Origin: Bacteroidota bacterium
GTDB taxonomy: Bacteria; Bacteroidota; Bacteroidia; UBA4408
DNA: 37,512 nt
Reading direction: 5' to 3'
Assembly (NCBI GenBank): GCA_016718805.1
Contig: JADKCP010000008.1
Coordinates: 1-37,512 of the forward strand
Shown: positions 31,643 to 37,512 of the stretch, piece by piece
Layout: every line of letters starts with the position of its first letter
How positions within the stretch are numbered: the first letter of the stretch is position 1
Position numbers and translations under genes: made by a program
The notes under the pieces: model-generated
Seen by the model: only the letters and a program-made list of their open reading frames with translations
What the model was told of the DNA's origin: nothing
Database searches by the model: none

Positions 31643-32427
31643 ACTTTGATAATTTGCTTTTTAGAGCATCGTCAATGGGCGATATTATGACTGGTGTAGA
31701 AAAGGGCTGGTCGGTTGATAAATCAATAACATGCCAAAGAAAACTAGTTCAGATTTACCGAGAATTAACTTGGGGCAGAAGGGCTAACAAAACTAATAAG
31801 TACACCGAAAAAGGAACTAAGGTTGAAGAAAATTCAATCACTACTTATTGCAGGGTAAAAAAAACCATGTACAAAAAGAATGATGTTCGATTGACAAATA
31901 ATTTTTTCACAGGTGAATTTGATTTGTACGAAGGTGTAGAAATTCTAAAAGCAAATAAAATAATCGACATTAAAAGTTCTTACGACTGGACTACTTTTCC
32001 TTCTATTTGCGATAAGCTAGAGCCTAAATACGATTACCAAATTCATACTTACATGGATTTAACAGGCGCAAGTAACGGAGTTATAGCCCATGTTTTAGAA
32101 AACAACACACCTGAAGCTATTAACAAGCTAAAACTATTCGCCAAGTACGAAAAAGGAATGTTGGATAGCGGAGGCAATGAATCGGATGCTTACATAGCCA
32201 AGTGTGTTGAAATTGAAAAAAACCACATTTACGACATTGAATTATTTAAAAAGTCACTAGAAACTTTTGACGAATTATTTGAATTTCATACATCTGATTG
32301 GCACTACGATATACCCATCCATCAAAGAGTACACGAAATAGAAGTTGTAAGGGATGAAGCCAAAATCGAAAAAATGAAAAACAGAGTAATTGAGTGCAGG
32401 GAGTGGATGAAAAAAAACTTTAACTAA
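31636..32427 (+). CDS. PD-(D/E)XK nuclease, YqaJ/RecB-like exonuclease
   Basis: 263 residues. The catalytic core shows FTGEFDLYEG (Asp), then KIIDIKSSYDW (D-x-K), and PKYDYQIHTYMDLTGA (QxxxY helix), the order seen in lambda exonuclease/YqaJ/RecB-type nucleases. With RecT it would form a resection-annealing pair. Followed at three bases by a methyltransferase. Confidence 0.75.
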   Translation: MVDFDNLLFRASSMGDIMTGVEKGWSVDKSITCQRKLVQIYRELTWGRRANKTNKYTEKGTKVEENSITTYCRVKKTMYKKNDVRLTNNFFTGEFDLYEGVEILKANKIIDIKSSYDWTTFPSICDKLEPKYDYQIHTYMDLTGASNGVIAHVLENNTPEAINKLKLFAKYEKGMLDSGGNESDAYIAKCVEIEKNHIYDIELFKKSLETFDELFEFHTSDWHYDIPIHQRVHEIEVVRDEAKIEKMKNRVIECREWMKKNFN

Positions 32428-32430
32428 AAA

Positions 32431-33122
32431 ATGGAAAGTTACAAAGAATTTAGTGTTGAGTTGTATAATGCAGATTGTATGGAAATTATGAAGGGATACC
32501 CTGATAAATATTTTGATTTGGCAATAGTTGACCCGCCTTATGGGATTGGAGCAGATGGAACGCAGGGATTTGTAATAAAAAAAACAAAAGGATTTACGTT
32601 TGATAAAAAGGAATACACAAAAAAGAATTGGGATAGTGAAATACCAAATGACGAATATTTTTTTGAGTTGCAAAGAGTATCTAAAAATCAAATTATGTGG
32701 GGTGCAAATTACTTTATTACAAAATTGCCACATTTGAAAAACTTTATTTATTGGCATAAAAAAGGGCAAAGTAAAGACGATAAATTTAATGAAGGCGAAA
32801 TTGCTTTTGTAAGTTGTGGGAGAACACGAATGATAGATATATGGTGGAATGGATTTGGGACGATAAACAGCGGAGAAAAGCGATTTCATCCCACACAGAA
32901 ACCCGTTAAACTTTACGATTGGTTATTACAAAATTATGCCAAAGAAGGCGATTTGATTTTAGACACCCATTTCGGTAGCGGCTCAATAGCTTTGGCAGTT
33001 GATAAAGCAAACCGATTAGATAAAATGAATTTACATTTAACAGCGTGGAAATCGAACATGATTATTTTGTGGCTGCTGTTGAAAGATTTAAAACCCATAA
33101 AAAACAATTAAATTTATTTTAG
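32431..33122 (+). CDS. DNA methyltransferase with a frameshifted C-terminus
   Basis: Motif IV AIVDPPYGIGADG comes before motif I LILDTHFGSGSIALAV, the beta-class order of N6-adenine enzymes; FHPTQKPVKLYDWLL is also typical. After LTAWK the zero frame runs to TAA at 33111 as SNMIILWLLL. One base off, it reads EIEHDYFVAAVERFKTHKKQ and LNLF to TAG 33122, the expected ending of this family. Adding one G after TGG (near 33047) restores it. The core is intact; activity of the altered tail is uncertain. Confidence 0.8.
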
Positions 33123-33140
33123 GAAATTAAAAAATAACAG

Positions 33141-33148
33141 TATATTTG
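33141..33148 (+). promoter_or_regulatory. Promoter -7 box
   Basis: TATATTTG followed by CAAACAAG. The -33 region is T-rich (around 33117-33121). A start near 33154 would begin the structured leader. Confidence 0.5.
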
Positions 33149-33155
33149 CAAACAA

Positions 33156-33266
33156 GTTTCGCCAACGACAAAATGGAAACTCAAAAATACCTTACTTATA
33201 ATATTGCCCCCGAAAGTTCGGACGTATCTTCTTTGTCGTTGGCACAGTACGAAACCGTAGGGGGGC
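33156..33266 (+). ncRNA. Structured leader RNA with possible pseudoknot
   Basis: GCCAACGACAAA (33161-33172) and TTTGTCGTTGGC (33232-33243) pair perfectly over 12 bp; GTTTC (33156-33160) and GAAAC (33251-33255) extend the stem. Inside is a hairpin CCGAAAGTTCGG (33210-33221). GCCCCC (33206-33211) in the loop can pair with GGGGGC (33261-33266) outside, a pseudoknot 14 bases before ATG 33280. The two inner options share two C, so they may compete. Confidence 0.5.
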
Positions 33267-33283
33267 ATCCTTTTATAAGATGA
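33173..33283 (+). CDS. Leader ORF, 36 aa
   Basis: METQKYLTYNIAPESSDVSS and a C-terminal GGHPFIR, ATGA overlap with the next gene. Its start sits next to the 5' strand of the leader stem, so translation would open the structure. It may be a regulatory leader peptide or only a chance frame. Confidence 0.4.
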   Translation: METQKYLTYNIAPESSDVSSLSLAQYETVGGHPFIR

Positions 33284-33918
33284 ACATACAAAAAGCCCAA
33301 GAGGTAATGATGAACGAATTAACGCATTCGTTGTATCTTTTTTACAAAAGCAAAATAAAGTTTTTAATTATATCGCAGCCTGACTTAGCTAGTAACTACA
33401 AAATGCAATTTGATAACTTTTTAAACCAAATGCACAGGAAAAAAGGGAAAATTTACTTTGCAATAACTTCAGACCAAAATAAAGAGATTGAGATTATAGG
33501 AAATGCAAATGATTTAAAATTTATTTGGTCTTTAAAATCAGATAAGTCTAGTTCTTTTGAAATTCATTTTATCCAAAAACACAAAACAATTTTCAATAGT
33601 GGATTTCTTACAAGTAAGATAAAGAAAACATTTGGTTATGTTTATTTACTAAAATCAGAATACGGCTATAAGGTTGGATGTAGTGCCAAACTAAACGAAA
33701 GAATTAATAGATTTGGCGTGTTGCTTCCATTTAAATTTAGCGTTGACAGTATAATAAAATGTTCAGACTATATGAATACCGAAAAAATAATTCATAATAT
33801 TTTTTCAAATAAAAGACTTAATGGCGAGTGGTTTAATTTAAGCGAATCAGACCTAAATGAACTTGACATAATTTTATCTAATATGAGTTTAAAAAGAGAG
33901 GAGTTTTTTAATGGCTAA
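33280..33918 (+). CDS. GIY-YIG / T5orf172-like protein
   Basis: 212 residues. The C-terminal half has TFGYVYLLKSEYGYKVGCSA, then LNERINRFG, and KIIHNIFSNKRLNGEWFNLS, the T5orf172/MUG113 version of the GIY-YIG nuclease fold. The N-terminal 115 residues (KAQEVMMNELTHSLYLFYKS) are not recognised. Function in phages is unclear. It is preceded by a structured leader and overlaps the replication gene by eight bases. Confidence 0.65.
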   Translation: MNIQKAQEVMMNELTHSLYLFYKSKIKFLIISQPDLASNYKMQFDNFLNQMHRKKGKIYFAITSDQNKEIEIIGNANDLKFIWSLKSDKSSSFEIHFIQKHKTIFNSGFLTSKIKKTFGYVYLLKSEYGYKVGCSAKLNERINRFGVLLPFKFSVDSIIKCSDYMNTEKIIHNIFSNKRLNGEWFNLSESDLNELDIILSNMSLKREEFFNG

Positions 33919-34585
33919 AGACACTTTTTACTTTTCTCACGATTACAATGCTAGGAATGATGCTAAAATAAAAAAGCTGATTTCTAAGCATGGATTTTTG
34001 GGCTATGGAATATTTTGGGCAATAATTGAAGACCTTTACAATAATACGAACGTATTACCAACGGATTACGAAAGTATTGCATTCGATTTACGAACAGACC
34101 ACGATACTATATTGAGTATTATAAACGATTTTGATTTGTTTGTATTTGATGGAAAAAATTTTGGCAGTCTATCTATTCAAAAAAGGATTGACGAAAGAAA
34201 TGAAAAAAGCAAAAAGGCAAGAGAGTCGGTTCTTAAGAGATGGAAGAATAAGGAAATCGATACGAACGTATTACCAACGAATAACGATAGTAATACTATA
34301 AAGGAAAGGAAAGTAAAGGAAAATAAAATAAAGGAAATAAAGAAAAAGATTCCTTTTGCCCAAAGCCATATTTTTGATAAAGTAAAATTTAAGGACGAAT
34401 TCAAAGAATGGAGCAATACAAAACTTAACTACTATTATAATTCAGCTTTAGCATGGAGTGAGGAAGGTGGTAAAAAAATCAATTGGGTAACAACGATTAA
34501 GAATTGGGAGTTAAGAGATAGGCTAGAAGGAAAGGAAATTGCACAGGATAAAAATACAATGCCAAAACAACCTAGAATAGACTAA
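33911..34585 (+). CDS. Replication protein with DUF4373 domain
   Basis: 224 residues. The N-terminal 100 (FSHDYNARNDAKIKKLISKH, GFLGYGIFWAIIEDLYNN) are the DUF4373/Lin1244-type domain found next to replicative helicases. Then comes a Lys-rich linker and a C-terminal region (LNYYYNSALAWSEEGGKKIN, WVTTIKNWELRDR) like DnaD-type loaders. Probably recruits the helicase encoded next. Confidence 0.7.
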   Translation: MAKDTFYFSHDYNARNDAKIKKLISKHGFLGYGIFWAIIEDLYNNTNVLPTDYESIAFDLRTDHDTILSIINDFDLFVFDGKNFGSLSIQKRIDERNEKSKKARESVLKRWKNKEIDTNVLPTNNDSNTIKERKVKENKIKEIKKKIPFAQSHIFDKVKFKDEFKEWSNTKLNYYYNSALAWSEEGGKKINWVTTIKNWELRDRLEGKEIAQDKNTMPKQPRID

Positions 34586-34587
34586 TA

Positions 34588-35892
34588 ATGAAATCAGCAG
34601 AACACAACTTACTTTCGTATATCATTTTTAACCCTAATTTCTTTCTTTTAAGAGCATCGGATATACATGAAGGTATATTTACGTCAGAAAAAAATAAAAG
34701 TGTCTTAAAAGCGATTAAAACACTTTTGCATGAAGGTAGAAAAGTAAATACAATTACAATTTCAGAAATTTTGAATTTTGATGGCTCGCTTGAATTTTTA
34801 TCTGAAATAGTAGAAAGTAATGTTTATGGTGATATTGACGATGTTATTAATTTTTTGGGCGATAATTACAAAGATACCACCTTAAAAATGATACTTTCAG
34901 AATCAATTTCAAAGATTGGTAGCGATGGTTGGCAGGAGGCAACTGTTTATTTAACTCAACGAATTACCGAACTAAACGAAAATACTACACGAAATTACAA
35001 TCCGATAAAGGTTAGTTTGGATAGTTTAATGGAAGTTATACACTTAAACCGCACTTCAAAAAATGTTATTGGTATAGGAACAGGATTGAAAAGTTTTGAT
35101 ACGTTTAGTGGAGGTTTACAGTTGAGCGACTTAGTTGTGTTGGCAGGAAAAACAAGTATGGGTAAAACTAGCCTATCATTAACAATTGCTAGAAATGCTG
35201 CAACGGATTTTAAAGTACCTACTGTAATTTATTCACTTGAAATGAGTGAGCAGCAAATTACCGCTAGGGCTGCTAGTATGGAAAGTTCGGTTAGTTCCAA
35301 AAGGATTCTTAATTCAAAACTAGAGCCTTACGAAGTTGATGCAATAAAAAGCAGTATTAGCGAAATCTACGAAGCCAAGTTGTTTATCGCCACCACTAGT
35401 AATAAGATTCAAAATATACTTTCGTCAATGGTTGGATACATTCTAAAAGAAGGCGCAAAGCTGTTTTTTGTTGATTATTTGCAACTTGTATCATTAGGAG
35501 TAAAAGGAATTAATCGAGAGCAGGAAGTAGGGCAAATGGCTAGGATATTTAAGAATTTCGCAAAAGAAAATAATGTTTGCATTGTGTTACTTAGCCAGTT
35601 AAAACGCGGTGAGGACAAAAAAGAACCAATGCTTTCAGATTTAAGAGATAGTGGGCAAATTGAGGAAGCAGCCGATGTGGTTATGTTTATTCACCGACCT
35701 GAATATTTTGGGATACAAACTTTTGAGGATGACGGAGAGCCGACAGCAGGAAAGGCAGAAATAATAATTGCAAAGGGTAGGAATATAGGTGTCGGCAGGT
35801 TTAGGGTTTCATTTATAGCTAGTTTAACAAAGTTTCACGATAAAGCAGAATTAACAAAGTTAGCACCAAGCAATGAATTTGATACATTTTAA
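34588..35892 (+). CDS. dnaB: Replicative DNA helicase, DnaB family
   Basis: 434 residues, normal DnaB length. N-terminal domain (SAEHNLLSYIIFNPNFFLLR), linker, then RecA-like motor: VVLAGKTSMGKTSLSLTIA (Walker A), TVIYSLEMSEQQITARAA, KLFFVDYLQLV (Walker B), CIVLLSQLKR, and DLRDSGQIEEAADVVMFIHR. The hexamer unwinds DNA at the phage fork. No primase was found in the window. Confidence 0.9.
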   Translation: MKSAEHNLLSYIIFNPNFFLLRASDIHEGIFTSEKNKSVLKAIKTLLHEGRKVNTITISEILNFDGSLEFLSEIVESNVYGDIDDVINFLGDNYKDTTLKMILSESISKIGSDGWQEATVYLTQRITELNENTTRNYNPIKVSLDSLMEVIHLNRTSKNVIGIGTGLKSFDTFSGGLQLSDLVVLAGKTSMGKTSLSLTIARNAATDFKVPTVIYSLEMSEQQITARAASMESSVSSKRILNSKLEPYEVDAIKSSISEIYEAKLFIATTSNKIQNILSSMVGYILKEGAKLFFVDYLQLVSLGVKGINREQEVGQMARIFKNFAKENNVCIVLLSQLKRGEDKKEPMLSDLRDSGQIEEAADVVMFIHRPEYFGIQTFEDDGEPTAGKAEIIIAKGRNIGVGRFRVSFIASLTKFHDKAELTKLAPSNEFDTF

Positions 35893-36283
35893 CGACGCCA
35901 TCAAGGATTTTATAAACCAAGAAATGGAAATAATCAGCATTATTTCTAACAATAGATTTATTCATCCTACTTTAAAAAAACAATGGATAGCTTTAACAAA
36001 ACAAGCAATTAGTAATTATAAATCAATACTTAACCCAATGGCACAAGCACACGTATATTGCGTATTTAAGGCGCGAAGCAGGCACTTTAAAATAACACAC
36101 ATAGGAGCAAAAGAAGGTAAAGACTGCTATGTTATAAGTGAAGTGGAAAAAGTAAAGGAGGGCGATAGGGATGTTTGGCGAATAATAGGAGAGCCACAAA
36201 AGCGCACTATTTCAGAGATTAACAAGCTAGTGAGTGATGGTGTAATTGAAGTCGTAGAAAGTTTTAACCACTTTAACAGATAA
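35873..36283 (+). CDS. Unknown early protein
   Basis: 136 residues: a helical N-terminus, then strand-rich VYCVFKARSRHFKITHIGAK and DVWRIIGEPQKRTISEINKL. Overlaps the helicase by 20 bases in another frame. Not recognised. Confidence 0.55.
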   Translation: MNLIHFNDAIKDFINQEMEIISIISNNRFIHPTLKKQWIALTKQAISNYKSILNPMAQAHVYCVFKARSRHFKITHIGAKEGKDCYVISEVEKVKEGDRDVWRIIGEPQKRTISEINKLVSDGVIEVVESFNHFNR

Positions 36284-36287
36284 ATAA

Positions 36288-36317
36288 TTTGCACATTAAA
36301 AATAATTATTATATTTG
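36288..36317 (+). promoter_or_regulatory. Promoter
   Basis: TTTG (36288-36291), 18 bases, TATATTTG (36310-36317), followed by CAGCAG. About 21 bases before ATG 36339. Confidence 0.7.
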
Positions 36318-36338
36318 CAGCAGAAAAAACGCTAAAAA

Positions 36339-36797
36339 ATGAAAACAGCATTAGAAATTTTGAACCAAGTAGAACCAAATGGAGAACTACTAGACACAGA
36401 CCAAGCGTTAGAAGCAATGGAGTTATACGCAGTTGAATACGCTAAGTCCTTAAAAGAAGATAAGTCAATTATTTCAGCAAGACAAAAAGAGAGTGAGGTG
36501 AAATCGTTTATGATACCATTCGAGCCTCTTGAAACAAATGAAAACGGTGAAATAAAGTGCGGAGATTGCAACAAATTTTACAGATGTGTTAATTGCGATG
36601 AGCCTTGCGGTAGTGAAGGGCATTGGCTAACACTGGCACGTATAGGGGAAATTTCAAAAATAACAGAATCCTTCCTTAAAAGAAGAAAATCACAAAAGTG
36701 TAGTTCATGTGAAATTGACGAAGTTATCACAGACGGATACTGCAACTGTTGCGGAGCAAAACAATTGAGTTATTCACCCCCTAAAACAGAGAAGTAA
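36339..36797 (+). CDS. Protein with Cys-rich zinc-binding motifs
   Basis: 152 residues. Two clusters: CGDCNKFYRCVNCDEPCG (about 70-88) and CSSCEIDEVITDGYCNCCGA (about 121-140), four to five Cys each, likely zinc ribbons. Helical N-terminus. Function unknown. It ends SPPKTEK, shared with the next-but-one gene through a DNA repeat. Confidence 0.55.
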   Translation: MKTALEILNQVEPNGELLDTDQALEAMELYAVEYAKSLKEDKSIISARQKESEVKSFMIPFEPLETNENGEIKCGDCNKFYRCVNCDEPCGSEGHWLTLARIGEISKITESFLKRRKSQKCSSCEIDEVITDGYCNCCGAKQLSYSPPKTEK

Positions 36798-36805
36798 TGA
36801 AAAAA
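36773..36805 (+). repeat. 33-bp direct repeat, copy 1
   Basis: TTCACCCCCTAAAACAGAGA continuing to AAGTAATG and six A; identical at 37183-37215. Each copy forms the end of one gene and the start of the next (KTEK stop, then ATGAAAAAA). Confidence 0.85.
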
Positions 36806-36885
36806 TTGAACGACACATAGGCAATGGTCAAGTAATGGCAGAGTTTAATGAATTATTAGGTAATAATGCTAACAAAAATGAATAA
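36797..36885 (+). pseudogene. Small gene broken near its start
   Basis: ATG 36797 stops after MKKLNDT. One A more in the run after the ATG would give MKKIERHIGNGQVMAEFNEL and LGNNANKNE, ending at 36885 with overlap of the next start (ATGAATAA). The stop-start spacing supports a former gene. Confidence 0.35.
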
Positions 36886-37207
36886 AAGACCAAGTGAACC
36901 ATTTATGGAGGGTTGTTACTCCGAAGAAGCAGGTAAAATTTATAAGCAATTAGTAAAAAAAATGAATCAAATGCAAAGACAGGCAAATGTAAAAACAGAA
37001 TGGGTGCAACTCGATTTTAAAAGAAATACAATTTCAATAAAGTCAATTGTAATAGATAAAAAAACAGGATTTAATTTAGGAGAAACTTATCTTAATTTCT
37101 CTCCAAGCAAAGAACTTATGAATGCTTTTGAAAATGAAGTTGAAAATGAAATGAGAAAGAAAAATAACAAAGACGAATTACCTTCACCCCCTAAAACAGA
37201 GAAGTAA
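36878..37207 (+). CDS. Unknown small protein
   Basis: 109 residues from MNKRPSEPFMEGCYSEEAGK; ATG 36866 is an alternative. Basic helix, then IDKKTGFNLGETYLNF and a Lys/Glu-rich end closing in PPKTEK. Not recognised. Confidence 0.5.
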   Translation: MNKRPSEPFMEGCYSEEAGKIYKQLVKKMNQMQRQANVKTEWVQLDFKRNTISIKSIVIDKKTGFNLGETYLNFSPSKELMNAFENEVENEMRKKNNKDELPSPPKTEK

Positions 37208-37215
37208 TGAAAAAA
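37183..37215 (+). repeat. 33-bp direct repeat, copy 2
   Basis: Same 33 bases as 36773-36805, at the same position relative to its genes, so the gene pair probably arose by duplication or shared junction recombination. Confidence 0.85.
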
Positions 37216-37437
37216 GTTCAAATTGTAAAATATAAGTGTTGCGGAAAGGTTTTCGCTGCTTGTTGTGAGCCTGAATGTTATATAGAAAGGGATTGGTTAA
37301 AAGAATTAAAAAAGTATATTAACAGAGGTGATATTGTGGAAATTGTCGATAGAGGAAGTTTTCAATTTGGTAGGTGTGAGTGTGCAAAACTTAAACAATC
37401 AATACAAGGTAAAAATCAATTAGTATTAACTCTTTAA
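37207..37437 (+). CDS. Small Cys-rich protein
   Basis: 76 residues with KCCGKVFAACCEPECY near the start and RCECAKLK near the end, probable metal ligands. The middle is ERDWLKELKKYINRGDIVEI. Unknown. Confidence 0.5.
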   Translation: MKKVQIVKYKCCGKVFAACCEPECYIERDWLKELKKYINRGDIVEIVDRGSFQFGRCECAKLKQSIQGKNQLVLTL

Positions 37438-37449
37438 ACCCCTAAACAA

Positions 37450-37512
37450 ATGAGCGAGGGCAAAAAAGAAATATTATTAGGAGATTGTTTGGAACTTATG
37501 AAGGATATACCA
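37450..37512 (+). CDS. Start of a third DNA methyltransferase (partial)
   Basis: MSEGKKEILLGDCLELMKDI, cut by the window end. LLGDCLELMKDIP is the typical N-terminal motif of beta-class amino-methyltransferases, usually followed by D.S.D and DPPY. Identity is inferred from 21 residues. Confidence 0.5.
   Translation, partial: MSEGKKEILLGDCLELMKDIP

Noticed and set aside
32275..32889. Long opposite-strand frame over the nuclease and methyltransferase genes
   Set aside because: It is rich in Phe, Ile and Cys, with no motif, and lies fully under two well-supported genes.

Overview
This window is most of a tailed-phage genome (or prophage) of a Bacteroidota host. The sequence is AT-rich. The clearest promoters are the Bacteroidota type (TTTG, about 18-19 bases, TAnnTTTG). 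Genes lack obvious Shine-Dalgarno sites, and neighbouring genes are joined by ATGA or TAATG overlaps. The head genes are Mu-like (DUF935 portal, Mu F-like head protein, virion morphogenesis protein). A DUF2586-type sheath, a tail tube and baseplate genes indicate a contractile (myovirus-like) tail. No integrase, transposase, repressor, tRNA or rRNA was recognised.

Layout: (1) 8-19452, plus strand, packaging and virion genes: terminase large subunit, adaptor, portal, head protein, tail completion, a baseplate J-like/I-like/fibre block, a ClpP-type protease fused to a scaffold, decoration, major capsid, terminator, sheath, tube, a tail chaperone with a -1 frameshift signal, tape measure, baseplate hub, spike and LysM genes, fibre, then small membrane and lipoprotein genes. 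(2) 19408-27350, mostly minus strand: single small genes separated by imperfect palindromes, including an Ntn-hydrolase, a DNA methyltransferase, a RuvC-like resolvase and an HNH protein. A plus-strand lysis block (M15 endolysin, a degraded holin-like gene, a spanin-like pair) lies inside it at 22778-24146. (3) 27367-27504, divergent early promoters and an A37 tract. (4) 27606-37512, plus strand, early genes: DnaA domain IV-like protein, RecT, more cassette-like genes, a RecB/YqaJ-type nuclease, methyltransferases, a structured leader before a GIY-YIG-like gene, a DUF4373 replication protein and a DnaB helicase.

The most unusual feature is the spacing of genes on both arms (about 19.4-26.7 kb and 29.7-31.4 kb). 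About a dozen intergenic elements share one architecture: a left TAAC core, often followed by GKTTTG-like bases, then a long imperfect stem with extrahelical bases, then a right GTTA core (GTTAGGC, GTTATG). The left core often supplies the stop codon of the upstream gene, and the right core or the loop often supplies a start codon for the next gene. Two 113-bp copies are identical except for one base and diverge exactly at the cores. This looks like an integron-type (attC/CALIN-like) cassette array built into a phage, with no integrase in view.

Several genes carry lesions: a TAG inside the terminase Walker A region, a heavily frameshifted tape measure gene, and single-base losses (mostly in G runs) in a methyltransferase and two or three small genes. 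These may be real decay or consensus errors, and reads would decide.
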